A DNA stretch of 64,000 nucleotides from an uncultured Eubacteriaceae bacterium (GCA_903789635.1 CAIFEY010000008.1:1-64000); one strand, 5' to 3'; counted from the stretch's first letter, positions 28,815-39,487 are shown. Numbers and translations are program-made. The notes: generated from the sequence alone by a model not told the origin.

Positions 28815-29400
28815 TCTCTTTCCCCTTTCGGATTTCTTCAGAAATCTGCTGTACCGCCTGCGGGAGCAGAACCCATTCTGCCTGCTCCATGACCCTCTTC
28901 TGGAGGATCTCCGGCGTGTCTCCGTCCTGAACTTCTACGGCTTTCTGGGCGATGATCTTACCGCCGTCCGGGATTTCGTTGACAAAGTGCACCGTGGCTC
29001 CGGTGACCTTGACCCCGTAATCCAGTGCCATCTCGTGCACGTGCAGGCCGTAGGCTCCCTTCCCGCAGAATGACGGGATCAGGGCCGGATGAATATTGAT
29101 GATGCGGTTCTCGTAGCGGCGGATGAAGTCCTTGCTCAGGATCTTCAGGAAGCCGGCCAGAACGATCAGCTCCGCGCTGGACTCCTCGAGTGCCTGGAGG
29201 ATCTCCGCCTCCGACTTCGCATATACCCCTTTGATATTGTTCTGCTCCGCCCGCGTCAGCGCGTAGGCGTTCTTGCTGCTGGATACGACCAGGACGACCT
29301 CGCCGTCCTTGATGATCCCGCTCTTCTCAGCGTCGATGATCGCCTGCAGGTTCGTTCCCCCGCCGGAGACCAGAACGGCAACCTTTGTCTTCTCTAACAT
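28801..29400 (-). CDS. purN: Phosphoribosylglycinamide formyltransferase
   Basis: [38 protein letters not shown]. Confidence 0.95.
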   Translation of the reverse strand: MLEKTKVAVLVSGGGTNLQAIIDAEKSGIIKDGEVVLVVSSSKNAYALTRAEQNNIKGVYAKSEAEILQALEESSAELIVLAGFLKILSKDFIRRYENRIINIHPALIPSFCGKGAYGLHVHEMALDYGVKVTGATVHFVNEIPDGGKIIAQKAVEVQDGDTPEILQKRVMEQAEWVLLPQAVQQISEEIRKGKENGND

Positions 29401-30440
29401 AAGATCACGCTCTCTTCTTCCGACTTCACGATCTCGCCCAGGACATAGGCATCCTCGCCCATCTCCTTAGCAGCAGCGACCGCTGCATCCGCATCCTCCG
29501 GGGAGACGACGAACGTCATGCCGACGCCCATGTTGTACGTGTTGTACATGTCGCGCTCCGGGATGTTTCCTTCCTTCTGCAGCAGATCGAAGATCGGCAG
29601 GACGCGGACGTCCTTCTTCTGGATCTTCACGCCGCAGCCGTCCGGAAGGCTTCTCGGGATGTTCTCATAGAATCCGCCTCCGGTGATGTGGGAAACGGCC
29701 TTGACCGTGACCTTGTCGAAGACGTGGAGCATCGGCTTCACGTAGATCTTGGTCGGGGTCAGCAGCGTCTCGCCCAGGCTCTTTCCGCCGAGGCTCTCGA
29801 GCGGCTTGGTGAGGTCCGTGTGTTCTACGTCAAAGACCTTCCTGACCAGGGAGAATCCGTTGGAATGCACGCCGGACGACGGAAGCGCGATCATCACGTC
29901 GCCTTCCTTGATGGTGCTGTTGTCTAAAACCCTGGACTGGTCGACGACACCGACCGCGAATCCGGCCAGGTCGTACTCGTCCTCCGGGTAGAATCCCGGC
30001 ATCTCCGCAGTCTCTCCGCCGATCAGCGCGGACTCGGACTGAACGCAGCCCTCGGCTACGCCGCTGACGATCTGCGCGATCTTCTCCGGGTAGTTCTTTC
30101 CGCAGGCGATGTAGTCCAGGAAGAACAGCGGCTTAGCGCCGACGCAGATGATGTCGTTTACGCACATCGCGACGCAGTCGATGCCGACCGTGTCGTGCTT
30201 GTCCATCAGGAACGCGATCTTCAGCTTGGTTCCCACGCCGTCCGTTCCGCTGACCAGGACAGGATCCTTCAGGTCCTTCATGTCCAGGTGGAACAGGCCG
30301 CCGAAGCCGCCGACGTCGGCTGTATCTCCGAAGACCTTGGTCCTGGCGATGTGCTGTTTCATGAGTTCTACCGATTTATAGCCGGCGGTGATGTCGACCC
30401 CCGCCTCCTTATAGCTTTCACTGAAACTCTTCTTCGTCAT
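29394..30440 (-). CDS. purM: Phosphoribosylformylglycinamidine cyclo-ligase
   Basis: [45 protein letters not shown] caggagg before MTKKSF. Confidence 0.95.
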   Translation of the reverse strand: MTKKSFSESYKEAGVDITAGYKSVELMKQHIARTKVFGDTADVGGFGGLFHLDMKDLKDPVLVSGTDGVGTKLKIAFLMDKHDTVGIDCVAMCVNDIICVGAKPLFFLDYIACGKNYPEKIAQIVSGVAEGCVQSESALIGGETAEMPGFYPEDEYDLAGFAVGVVDQSRVLDNSTIKEGDVMIALPSSGVHSNGFSLVRKVFDVEHTDLTKPLESLGGKSLGETLLTPTKIYVKPMLHVFDKVTVKAVSHITGGGFYENIPRSLPDGCGVKIQKKDVRVLPIFDLLQKEGNIPERDMYNTYNMGVGMTFVVSPEDADAAVAAAKEMGEDAYVLGEIVKSEEESVILC

Positions 30441-30453
30441 GGATTTCCTCCTG

Positions 30454-31935
30454 TTAGTCATTTCTGAGATACATATCGTAGTTTTCGGCGTCAGATTTCT
30501 TCTGCTTCTTCTCGCTCTTGGAGATTTTGCCCTCGAATCGGTCCTTCTGACCGGTCGGGATCACCGTCGGGTACGGCTCGCCGAAGCAGCTCGCGCAGAA
30601 GCCCTCGCCCGGCTGCGTGCCGATGACCATGTTCAGGTGATCGACGTACAGGTAGCCGACGCTGTCCGCGCCGATGACCTCCGCAATCTTATCCAGCGGG
30701 TGCTGACAGGCGATCAGATTCTCCTGGGAATCGACGTCGGTGCCGTAGTAGCACGGGTCCGTGAACGGCGGCGCCGCCGCGCGGACGTGAACCTCCTTGG
30801 CTCCCGCATTCCTGACCAGGCGGACGATTCTCGTGATCGTCGTACCTCTGACGATGGAATCGTCGACCAGGACGACGCGCTTGCCTCTCATCGTCTCCGC
30901 GATCGCGTTCAGCTTGATCCTGACCTTATCCTCGCGGTTCTTCTGTCCCGGGGCGATGAACGTCCTTCCGATGTATTTATTCTTGATGAATCCCATGCCG
31001 TACGGAATGCCAGACTGCTTGGAATATCCGATCGCCGCGTCCAGACCGGAGTCCGGAACGCCGACCACGACGTCCGCCTCGACCGGGTGCTCCATCGCGA
31101 GGAGCGAACCGGCACGGACTCTGGCCTCGTGCACGCTCTTTCCCTCGATGACGGAATCCGGGCGCGCGAAGTACAGGTACTCGAAGATGCAGATCTTATG
31201 CGGCTTGGTCTCGCAGTGATCCTTGATGCTCCTGACCTCGTCCCCGTCAAAGACGACGATCTCACCCGGCTCGATGTCGCGGACGAACTTGGCGCCGACG
31301 GCATCCAGAGCGCAGGTCTCGGAGGCGACGATGAACGTTCCGTCGTCTCTCTTTCCGTAGCAGAGCGGGCGGAAGCCGTACGGGTCACGGACCGCCAGCA
31401 TCTTGGCCGGCGACATGATGACCAGGGAGTACGCTCCCTCGATCTTATTCATCGCGCGGTTGACCGCCTCCTCGATTGACTCGCAGTCGATCCTCTCCTT
31501 CGTGATCATGTATGCGATGACCTCCGTGTCGGAGGTCGTATGGAAAATCGATCCCTGCAGCTCCAGTTCCTGACGGAGCTCGAACGCATTGACCAGGTTT
31601 CCGTTGTGTGCGATCGCCATTCTTCCCTTGTGGTGGTTGACGACGATCGGCTGGGCGTTGTTTCTGTCTCCCATTCCGGTCGTGCCGTAGCGGCAGTGGC
31701 CGATCGCCGCCTGCCCCTGTCCAAGCGAAGCCAGGTTCTGCTTGTTGAACACCTGGCTCACCAGCCCCATATCCTTATAGGTGGTGAACAGGCCGTCGTC
31801 GTCGACGACGATGCCGCAGCTCTCCTGCCCCCTGTGCTGCAGCGCGTACAATCCGTAGTATACGGTTCTCGCGACATCTTCTGTCTGATGCCCGTAAATG
31901 CCGAATACCGCGCATTCTTCATGTAAGTTACTCAT
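30454..31935 (-). CDS. purF: Amidophosphoribosyltransferase
   Basis: ECAVFGIYG...[24 protein letters not shown]. Confidence 0.96.
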   Translation of the reverse strand: MSNLHEECAVFGIYGHQTEDVARTVYYGLYALQHRGQESCGIVVDDDGLFTTYKDMGLVSQVFNKQNLASLGQGQAAIGHCRYGTTGMGDRNNAQPIVVNHHKGRMAIAHNGNLVNAFELRQELELQGSIFHTTSDTEVIAYMITKERIDCESIEEAVNRAMNKIEGAYSLVIMSPAKMLAVRDPYGFRPLCYGKRDDGTFIVASETCALDAVGAKFVRDIEPGEIVVFDGDEVRSIKDHCETKPHKICIFEYLYFARPDSVIEGKSVHEARVRAGSLLAMEHPVEADVVVGVPDSGLDAAIGYSKQSGIPYGMGFIKNKYIGRTFIAPGQKNREDKVRIKLNAIAETMRGKRVVLVDDSIVRGTTITRIVRLVRNAGAKEVHVRAAAPPFTDPCYYGTDVDSQENLIACQHPLDKIAEVIGADSVGYLYVDHLNMVIGTQPGEGFCASCFGEPYPTVIPTGQKDRFEGKISKSEKKQKKSDAENYDMYLRND

Positions 31936-32027
31936 CCACGTCTCCCTGTTTTCTCATCCTTCTCATCAATCAAAAAAGCAATGTCTGTATTGATTCCGCC
32001 GGGAACAGCCCCGGCTGATTGAATCCC

Positions 32028-32519
32028 CTAGTGGTTAAATTTTTCCTCTACCGCCGCGTTCTTCTTCAGCACGTTCTTTTCGCCGTCCTCTCTTGCCTTC
32101 TTCAGGCGAGCAGCGAGGTCGGCGTCCTCGATCGCGATCATCTCCGCAGCCAGGTAAGCCGCGTTCTTAGATCCGTTGATCGCAACAGTAGCGACTGGAA
32201 TGCCGCTCGGCATCATGACCGTCGCGAGGAGTGCGTCCATGCCCTCCACCGTCGACTTGATCGGAATGCCGATGACCGGAAGCGTCGTCGATGCGGCGAC
32301 TACACCGGCCAGGTGCGCAGCCATGCCGGCCGCACAGATGATGACTCCGAAACCGTTTTCCCTTGCGTTTTCTGAAAATTCCCTCACCTGCTCAGGCGTT
32401 CTGTGTGCAGAATACACGTGCATCTCGTACGGGACCTGAAGTTCGTCCAGAATTCCCGCTGCCTTCTCTACTACCGGCAGATCGCTGTCGCTTCCCATAA
32501 TGATTCCAACTTTTCTCAT
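32028..32519 (-). CDS. purE: 5-(carboxyamino)imidazole ribonucleotide mutase
   Basis: VGIIMGSDSDLPV; YSAHRTPEQV; AAGMAAHLAGVVAA. Confidence 0.96.
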   Translation of the reverse strand: MRKVGIIMGSDSDLPVVEKAAGILDELQVPYEMHVYSAHRTPEQVREFSENARENGFGVIICAAGMAAHLAGVVAASTTLPVIGIPIKSTVEGMDALLATVMMPSGIPVATVAINGSKNAAYLAAEMIAIEDADLAARLKKAREDGEKNVLKKNAAVEEKFNH

Positions 32520-32566
32520 TGTACCTTATACCCTCCCTTGATTGCTATAGAAATGATATAGAAAAC

Positions 32567-32606
32567 GGTGACAAAAAAGAAAATGCAATTTTCTTGCTTC
32601 GTCACC
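32567..32606 (-). terminator. Hairpin between ruvX and purE
   Basis: GGTGAC...AAGAAAA-loop-TTTTCTT...GTCACC with T run. Confidence 0.6.
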
Positions 32607-32617
32607 CATTATCCACA

Positions 32618-33055
32618 TTACAGCGCAGACGGCTGCTGATCCAGCCACGTCTGCAGAATGATGACGGCAGCCTGCTTGTCGATCACGGTCTTGCGCTTGC
32701 TGCGGCTCACGTCCGCCTCGATCAGCACGCGCTCAGCCTGCACGGTCGTCAGGCGCTCGTCCTGCCAGACCACGGTGATCCCCTTCATCGCGGTGCTGCG
32801 CATCTTGTTCTCCAGCATGGTGCGGAACTCCCGGACCTTCTGCGTCTGCTCGCTGTCCTCCCCGCTCAGGCTGAGCGGAAGGCCCATGACGATCGTGTCG
32901 CAGTCATACTCCTTCACGTAATCCAGGACCTTTCCCGCGTCCTTGCGGATGCCGACGCGCTCGATGGTCGTGATACCCTGCGCGGTGATGCCAAGCGGGT
33001 CGCTCACAGCCACGCCGATCGTACGGTCACCGACATCTAATCCAATTTTTCTCAT
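32618..33055 (-). CDS. ruvX: Putative pre-16S rRNA nuclease / Holliday junction resolvase-like YqgF
   Basis: GLDVGDRTIGVAVSDPLG; VVWQDERLTTVQAE. Confidence 0.95.
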   Translation of the reverse strand: MRKIGLDVGDRTIGVAVSDPLGITAQGITTIERVGIRKDAGKVLDYVKEYDCDTIVMGLPLSLSGEDSEQTQKVREFRTMLENKMRSTAMKGITVVWQDERLTTVQAERVLIEADVSRSKRKTVIDKQAAVIILQTWLDQQPSAL

Positions 33056-33070
33056 AAATTCCTCACAATA

Positions 33071-33100
33071 AAGAGGCAGGTTAAAAAAACCTGCCTCCTT
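33071..33100 (-). terminator. Hairpin after ireB
   Basis: GAGGCAGGTT-AAAAA-AACCTGCCTC. Confidence 0.6.
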
Positions 33101-33109
33101 GTATTTCCG

Positions 33110-33355
33110 TTATTTCTGCAAGTACTCCTTCAGAATCTCCTCGACAAGCTCATCCCTGTCGATTCTGCTGATCATCAGTCTTGCGTTGTTATGGCTTGTG
33201 ATATAGGACGGATCGCCAGACAAAATATATCCTACCATCTGATCGATGCCGTTATATCCCCTTTCTTCCAGAGCATCATATACAGACTCCAGAATCTGCT
33301 TAGTCGTCTTCTTCTGCGTCTTTCCAGCATCAAACAAAATTGTCTTTCTGTCCAT
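33110..33355 (-). CDS. ireB: IreB-family regulatory phosphoprotein (DUF965)
   Basis: Short protein with ILESVYDALEERGYNGIDQMVGYILSGDPSYITSHNNARLMI; located alaS-ireB-ruvX. Confidence 0.9.
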   Translation of the reverse strand: MDRKTILFDAGKTQKKTTKQILESVYDALEERGYNGIDQMVGYILSGDPSYITSHNNARLMISRIDRDELVEEILKEYLQK

Positions 33356-33428
33356 AGTTCATCCTCCTGAAACAAGTATACTATTCTTTCAGCCTGCCTG
33401 CAAGCCGAAAAAACAGTGCAAGCCTCGG

Positions 33429-36041
33429 CTACATCAGGCTTTCTGCGGCCTTGAAGGCGTTCTCGAGTCCGCTCGGATCCTTGCCGCCTGCCTGTGCGAG
33501 GTCGGCCTTTCCGCCGCCGCCTCCCTTGACTTCCTTCGCGATCGGCTTGATCAGCTTTCCGGCGTTGTACTTATCGGTCAGGTCATCGGTTACGCCGACA
33601 ACCATCGTGACCTTGCCGTCCTCGACGGATGCCAGGACCATGACAGCAGGTACGCCCTGTGCCTTGATCTGGTCAGCAGCTGTGCGCAGGTCGTCGATGG
33701 TCGCCCCGTCGAACTTGGCCGTAACGAGCTTGACGCCGTTAAAGTCCTTGGCGCTGTTCATCAGGTCGCCGATTCCGCTTCCGAGCTGCTCCTTCTTCAT
33801 CGCGTCGAGCTCACGCTCCGCGGTCTTGAACTCGTCCATGAACTCTCCGGCCCTTCTGACCAGTCCTTCCGGCTTGGTCTTCAGGATCTCGGACGCGTCA
33901 CGCGCGATTCCCTCAAAGCGCTCGGCTCTCTTCAGGATGCCTGTTCCGGTAATCGCCTCGATTCTTCTGACTCCGGAAGCGACGCCGCTCTCGCCGACGA
34001 TGTGGAAGGCGCCGATCATGCCGGTGTTCGGCACGTGCGTTCCAGCGCAGAACTCCAGACTCCAGTCGCCCATGCTGACGACTCTTACCGTGTCGCCGTA
34101 CTTATCGTCGAACAGCATCATCGCGTGCTTCTTCTTGGCCTCTTCAATCGGGAGAACCTCTGTCGTTACCGGCAGGAAGGCCAGGATCTTCTCGTTGACC
34201 AGGTCCTCGGTCTTCTTAAGCTCTTCCGCCGTCATCGGCTCAAAGTGCGTGAAGTCAAAGCGCAGTTCGTTCGCGTTGTTCATCGAACCAGCCTGCTTGA
34301 CGTGGTCTCCCAGGACCTCCTGCAGAGCCTTCTGCAGCAGATGCGTAGCACTGTGGTTTCTCGCGCCCGCGTGTCTTCTGCTGACGTCGACGGAAGCCGT
34401 GACCTCTTCACCCTTCTTGAAGCTGCCCTGCTCGATCTTAACCTCGTGGCGGAACAGGCCGTTCTTCTTCTGAACGTTCAGGACGCGCATGCTTGCGTCT
34501 CCGCAGGTGATCACACCGGTGTCGTAAATCTGTCCGCCGCCCTCTGCGTAGAACGGCGTGCGGTCGAGGTAGACATCGACGCTCTGGCCGGCATCAGCGG
34601 TCTCAAGTTCTCCGCTGTCTCCGTAGATCGCTTCGATCTTTGCCTCTGTAACGAGCTCGGAATATCCGGTGAAGACGGTCTCAGCGAGATCCTTAGGGCT
34701 CGCCTTCTCCTTCCACGCCTCGCCGGACGTGTCTCTCTGTCCCGCTCTCGCGCGCTCCTTCTGCGCCTCCATGTTCTTATGGAAGCCGTCGATGTCCGCG
34801 GTCATGCCGGCATCGGCCAGGATCTCCTCGGTCAGCTCGATTGGGAATCCGTATGTGTCATAGAGCTTGAACGCCTCGTCACCGTCCATGACGGTCTTTC
34901 CCGCAGCCTTCAGATCCTCGATGTATCCGTTGATGATCTCCGTGCCCTGGCCCAGAGTCTCCTCGAACTTGCTCTCCTCCGTCGCGATGACGCGCTTGAT
35001 GTAATCCTGCTGCTCTCTGATCTCCGGATAAGCATCTCCGGAAACCTCGACGACCTTGTCGACGAGTCCGGCGAGGAATTTACCCTCGATGCCGAGCAGT
35101 CTTCCGTGACGCGCGGATCTTCTGATCATGCGGCGCAGCACGTAGCCCCTAGCCTCGTTCGACGGAAGGATGCCGTCTCCGATCATGAAGACCATGCTCC
35201 TCAGGTGGTCGGTGATGATACGCAGGGACATGTCGTTCTGCGCGTTGCCCGCCTCATACGGAACGCCGCTCAGCTCTACGACCGCGTCCAGGATGTGGCG
35301 GATCGTGTCGACGTCAAAGATCGAGTCCGTTCCCTGCATGATGCAGGCCATTCTCTCGAGTCCCATTCCGGTATCGATGTTTGGATGCTCCATCGGCCTG
35401 TAGGTGCCGTCCTCCTGCTTGTCGAACTGGGAGAATACGTGGTTCCATACCTCCATGTAGCGGTCGCAGTCGCAGCCCGGCGCGCAGTCCGGCTTTCCGC
35501 AGCCGAACTCCGGTCCTCTGTCAAAGTAGATCTCGGAGCAAGGGCCGCATGGACCGAGTCCGATCTCCCAGAAATTGTCGTCTTTGCCTAAGCGGACAAT
35601 TCTCTCCTCCGGCAGGCCGATGTTCTTCCAGATCTCGACCGCCTCGTCGTCGTCCAGGTATACCGTCGCCCAGAGCTTGTCCTCCGGAATTTTCAGGACG
35701 TCCGTCAGGAATTCCCATCCCCAGGCGAGGGATTCTTTCTTGAAGTAGTCACCGAAGGAAAAGTTTCCCATCATCTCGAAGAATGTGCCGTGACGGGCCG
35801 TGATGCCGACGTTCTCGATGTCGTCCGTGCGGACGCACTTCTGGCAGGTCGTCATTCTCTTCTTCGGTGGGGTCTCCGCGCCCAGGAAGTACGGCTTCAG
35901 CGGAGCCATTCCGGAATTGATGATGAGCAGCGACTTATCATTCTTCGGGATCAGAGACGCACTCTTTCCCGGGTAATGTCCCTTGCTGACAAAAAAGTCG
36001 CGGAACATCGTTCTGATTTCATTCAACCCTAACTTTTCCAT
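33429..36041 (-). CDS. alaS: Alanyl-tRNA synthetase
   Basis: Full-length with GMAPLKPYFLG, RTDDIENVG, NHSATHLLQ, C-terminal GGGGGKADLAQAGG. Confidence 0.97.
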   Translation of the reverse strand: MEKLGLNEIRTMFRDFFVSKGHYPGKSASLIPKNDKSLLIINSGMAPLKPYFLGAETPPKKRMTTCQKCVRTDDIENVGITARHGTFFEMMGNFSFGDYFKKESLAWGWEFLTDVLKIPEDKLWATVYLDDDEAVEIWKNIGLPEERIVRLGKDDNFWEIGLGPCGPCSEIYFDRGPEFGCGKPDCAPGCDCDRYMEVWNHVFSQFDKQEDGTYRPMEHPNIDTGMGLERMACIMQGTDSIFDVDTIRHILDAVVELSGVPYEAGNAQNDMSLRIITDHLRSMVFMIGDGILPSNEARGYVLRRMIRRSARHGRLLGIEGKFLAGLVDKVVEVSGDAYPEIREQQDYIKRVIATEESKFEETLGQGTEIINGYIEDLKAAGKTVMDGDEAFKLYDTYGFPIELTEEILADAGMTADIDGFHKNMEAQKERARAGQRDTSGEAWKEKASPKDLAETVFTGYSELVTEAKIEAIYGDSGELETADAGQSVDVYLDRTPFYAEGGGQIYDTGVITCGDASMRVLNVQKKNGLFRHEVKIEQGSFKKGEEVTASVDVSRRHAGARNHSATHLLQKALQEVLGDHVKQAGSMNNANELRFDFTHFEPMTAEELKKTEDLVNEKILAFLPVTTEVLPIEEAKKKHAMMLFDDKYGDTVRVVSMGDWSLEFCAGTHVPNTGMIGAFHIVGESGVASGVRRIEAITGTGILKRAERFEGIARDASEILKTKPEGLVRRAGEFMDEFKTAERELDAMKKEQLGSGIGDLMNSAKDFNGVKLVTAKFDGATIDDLRTAADQIKAQGVPAVMVLASVEDGKVTMVVGVTDDLTDKYNAGKLIKPIAKEVKGGGGGKADLAQAGGKDPSGLENAFKAAESLM

Positions 36042-36123
36042 ACGATTGTTACCTCTTCATTCCTATTACAAGTTTTCGCCGGCAAAACCACAGGGTGGGA
36101 AATTTCCTTCTCATCCGTTTATC

Positions 36124-36177
36124 CATCGCAGATGTCGGTATGACGCCGCCGCGGCGCCGATTCAAGCTTCTGCGATG
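36124..36177 (-). promoter_or_regulatory. Structured leader hairpin upstream of alaS
   Basis: CATCGCAGA...TCTGCGATG 9-bp arms enclosing a GC-rich inner stem. Confidence 0.4.
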
Positions 36178-36242
36178 CCGCAATGATTTCACAATGCTTT
36201 TACAATGGTGCCGTTTTGCACGGCAGTACATCCCTTAGTATA

Positions 36243-37919
36243 CTATACCTCTTTAAATCTTTCAATAATGCGGACGACCTCACGCTCGACGCCGGAGAAG
36301 TCGCACGTCTCGAATGAGTAGACCTTAAGCTTGGCCTCCGTGCCGCTCGGGCGGATCATCAGCCGGCTTCCGTCCCTAAAATCGAACTCCATGACATCGG
36401 CAGGCGGGAATCCCTCCTGATTGAGATAGTCCACGCGCCTTGCGATCTCGCGGCCGCCGAAGCTTTCCCCGACCTCGCCCCTGAAGTACGCCATGATCTT
36501 TCTCATCGTCTCCTGCCCCTGCGCGCCGCTGAAGGTGTAGCTCCTCTGCTTGTCGCTGCAGACGCCGAACTCCCGGTACAGCTCATTCAGGCGGTCGACC
36601 AGGTCCTTCCCCTGCGCCTTGTGGAACGCCGCGACCTCCGCGATCAGAACCGACGCGCTGATGCCGTCCTTCTCGCACAGGAACGGCGAGACCAGGAAGC
36701 TGTCGCTCTCCTCGAACCCGAAGTAGAACCGGTCCTGCTGCCCCGCGTGCTTAAGGCGGCTCACGATGTCACCGATGTAGCGGAAGCCCGTCAGCGTATT
36801 GATCACCCTGAACCCGTATTTCTTTGCCAAAAGAGAAGCCATCGGCGAGGTCACGATGCTCTTGATGACGAACTGGTCCTCCCTCGGCGGTCGGAAGTGA
36901 CAAAGGTAATCCAGCATCAGGATTCCGAGCTGGTTGCCGGTCAGGATGCTCCGCATGCCGTCGTGGTACAGCGCAGCCCCCGCGCGGTCCGCATCCGGAT
37001 CCGTCGCGATGATCAGGTCGCCGCCCTCCTCGTCCAGGACCTTGAACCCCTCGTCGTAGGCCAGGATCTTCTCCGGATTCGGCGCCGGACAAGTCGTGAA
37101 CTCCGGGTCCGGATACTCCTGCGTGCGCACGATCGCGTGGTTCATGTAGCCGATGCTGTTGAACGCGGCCAGCACGTACCTGGCGCCCGTCCCGTTCAGC
37201 GGCGTGTAGATCGTCTTCAGGCGGTTCATCATGTCCCGGTCCGGCGGCATCAGCTCGTCCGCGATCGTCCTGATGAAGCTCTCGCGGATCTTGGAAGGCA
37301 CGCGGCGGATCTTCCCGTCCTTCTTGTACGCGATCCCCGTGAAATAGTCGAGGCCGTTGATCTCCTCCAGAATCCTCTCCGGCTCGTCGCCGATCACCTG
37401 GTAGCCCTCCGCGTTGTATACCTTATACCCGTTGTAGATCTTCGGGTTGTGGCTCGCCGTGATCATGACGCCCATCGTGCAGCCCATCTTCCGGATCGCG
37501 TACGACAGCACGCTGACCGGCGTCAGCTCCGAGAAGAGGTACGTCGTGATCCCGTTCCCGTTCAGCACCGCGGCCGTCTCCTCGGCAAAATACTTGGAAT
37601 GCCTCCTGCTGTCGTACGACACGGCGACGCTCGGTTCCTCGTAATTCTTGTTCAGGTAGTTCGCGAGCCCCTGCGTCGCGCGCCTGACCGTGTACCCGTT
37701 CACGCGGTTCGTCCCGGGCCCCAGGATTCCCCTGAGTCCGGAAGTCCCGAACTTCAGCGGTTTATAGAAGGCGTCGGTGATCTCATCGTCGTTCCCCTCG
37801 ATCTCCTTCAGCGTGCGGTAAAACCGCGATTTTCTGTCTGCATTCTCAAGCCAGCGCTCGTACTCCTTCCGCGCGCGCTCCTCCAGCTCCCTATAGTCAA
37901 ATGCCATTTCTGCATCCAC
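36243..37919 (-). CDS. Phospho-sugar mutase (phosphoglucomutase/phosphomannomutase)
   Basis: KFGTSGLRGILGPGTNRVN; MITASHNPKIYNGYKVY; IATDPDADRAG; RPSGTEAKLKVY. Confidence 0.94.
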   Translation of the reverse strand: MDAEMAFDYRELEERARKEYERWLENADRKSRFYRTLKEIEGNDDEITDAFYKPLKFGTSGLRGILGPGTNRVNGYTVRRATQGLANYLNKNYEEPSVAVSYDSRRHSKYFAEETAAVLNGNGITTYLFSELTPVSVLSYAIRKMGCTMGVMITASHNPKIYNGYKVYNAEGYQVIGDEPERILEEINGLDYFTGIAYKKDGKIRRVPSKIRESFIRTIADELMPPDRDMMNRLKTIYTPLNGTGARYVLAAFNSIGYMNHAIVRTQEYPDPEFTTCPAPNPEKILAYDEGFKVLDEEGGDLIIATDPDADRAGAALYHDGMRSILTGNQLGILMLDYLCHFRPPREDQFVIKSIVTSPMASLLAKKYGFRVINTLTGFRYIGDIVSRLKHAGQQDRFYFGFEESDSFLVSPFLCEKDGISASVLIAEVAAFHKAQGKDLVDRLNELYREFGVCSDKQRSYTFSGAQGQETMRKIMAYFRGEVGESFGGREIARRVDYLNQEGFPPADVMEFDFRDGSRLMIRPSGTEAKLKVYSFETCDFSGVEREVVRIIERFKEV

Positions 37920-38400
37920 TCCATTTCCAGTCTATGTCATTCCCCGAATCCCCCTATATTAATGTAGGAATTTTAACAGGGATACTCAATTTCAAAATTC
38001 ATTTATATCATGCGCCGTCATTACTGCTGTCACGATGTCTCCCATCGGCTCTCAGCATTTTCCGGCACGTTCGTGTCTGGCCGCGGCCACAGGACAGGTC
38101 CCGCCTTTGTCCCCGCGCACACGCGCTCTTCCTCGTCAGACAAAGTCCACCCGCCCAATCCAAAAAACTGGTCTCCGGTCACGCCTAAAATTATATCATA
38201 AAAACAAGATCTAACCCCAGCCCTGCGGCAAATATCCATTTAATCTTCTTAAGATGCATAAAAAAAATAGGAGGCGTAACTTCTGCGGGGTTGGGCAGAT
38301 GTGCAGCGCGGTTTTCCCTTACTTAGTACGACATATAAGACATGAAAATTCCGCGACGGAAGACGGCAGTCATGGAAAGGCTGATTTTCTTCTGGATGAA

Positions 38401-38425
38401 GAGGCGGGGAACTTATCCCCGCCTC
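38401..38425 (-). terminator. Hairpin downstream of the lipoprotein gene
   Basis: GAGGCGGGGA-acttA-TCCCCGCCTC. Confidence 0.55.
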
Positions 38426-38475
38426 TGCTGCGTTTCTGAGCGCTGTCATTCCGCGGCCGTTCCGGACCCGCGCAA

Positions 38476-39171
38476 TCAGTCCTCGATCGCACCCCAGTTC
38501 TGCGCGAACATTTCGACTTTATCGTAATCAGGAATTCCGGATCCGTATGTGTTCACCTGGTAAGGCACGACGGCGCCCTTTCCGACACGACCGGTAAAAT
38601 CACTGCTGCCGCCGACGATCTTCCCATCGCGGTAAAATACGGCGCAGATCATAACCGAATCCACCTTAGCGCCGTTGTTCTTCAGTTCCCCGACAACGGT
38701 CGGATCATCTCCCCTGTTCACCCTGTAGTTGAGGACCTTGAAGCGGTTCCGCTCGGCCTTCGCCTTCTCTTGGTCGATTTCGACATAATCCTCCGCGTAC
38801 ACGCTGATTTTCACATTGACGGTGTCCTTCTCCGCGGTAGTCATATTCGCAAAGTACGCGGTCTGCTTCGGCCAGATCGTCCCGACCGTCCAGTCCTCCG
38901 TGCCGGTCACTTCACCCTTCTTATCGTACCGCGTGACCCGGATCACCGGCGCGCTCGCCTTCTTGAGCTTGTTCGGATTCCTGAGCTTCACGCCGTAATA
39001 GACATATCTGTCTCCGAGCCCGTCCGTCTCGATCTCGTATCCGGACTGCACGAGCTTCAGCTTCTGCATCTTCTGCGCAGCAGGTGTACTCGCGGATCCT
39101 CCGCATCCCACCGCAGCAGCGGCAACAGCCGCAGTCAATACCACGCAGCACAGCTTCTTTAACATCTTCAT
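38476..39171 (-). CDS. Putative lipoprotein
   Basis: Signal peptide with lipobox-like AVGCGG: MKMLKKLCCVVLTAAVAAAAVGC. Confidence 0.75.
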   Translation of the reverse strand: MKMLKKLCCVVLTAAVAAAAVGCGGSASTPAAQKMQKLKLVQSGYEIETDGLGDRYVYYGVKLRNPNKLKKASAPVIRVTRYDKKGEVTGTEDWTVGTIWPKQTAYFANMTTAEKDTVNVKISVYAEDYVEIDQEKAKAERNRFKVLNYRVNRGDDPTVVGELKNNGAKVDSVMICAVFYRDGKIVGGSSDFTGRVGKGAVVPYQVNTYGSGIPDYDKVEMFAQNWGAIED

Positions 39172-39251
39172 AATTCTGCTCCTTTCGAAACACCTATAAC
39201 TTAAAACCGCAGTCACGCCGCCCCGCCGAAGCGCGGGAAGGCAGCTGCTGT

Positions 39252-39487
39252 TATACGGCATGTAAAATTTGCGAGGTTAAGCAGAGGTGCTGCGCGGGTT
39301 CATGTCTCAATATACGACTTGTAAAATTTGCGAGGAGCAAGCTCAAGAAATGCGTGGTTCCTGTCTCAATATACGGCATGTAAATTTTGCGAGAAAAAAG
39401 CGCAGGAAATGCGAGGTTTACACCTCCATATACGGCATGTAAATTCTGCGAGGGCGGTGTGGCAGATTCTCAGCGGACATAGGGAGA
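39252..39487. repeat. 59-bp tandem repeat array, about 4 units
   Basis: TATACGRCWTGTAAAWTYTGCGAG core at 39252, 39311, 39370 and 39429, exactly 59 bp apart. Confidence 0.85.

Noticed and set aside
32520-32617. Purine riboswitch or PurR box upstream of purE
   Set aside because: Under 100 bp, mostly a terminator hairpin; no purine-aptamer core seen.
36042-36242. T-box riboswitch upstream of alaS
   Set aside because: No T-box sequence or terminator/antiterminator pair; CCCACCCTGTGG only superficially resembles it.
39252-39487. 59-bp repeat array considered as a CRISPR
   Set aside because: The region between the 24-nt cores is also partly conserved (TGCGnGGTT, TGTCTCAA), the cores drift, and no cas genes are nearby.
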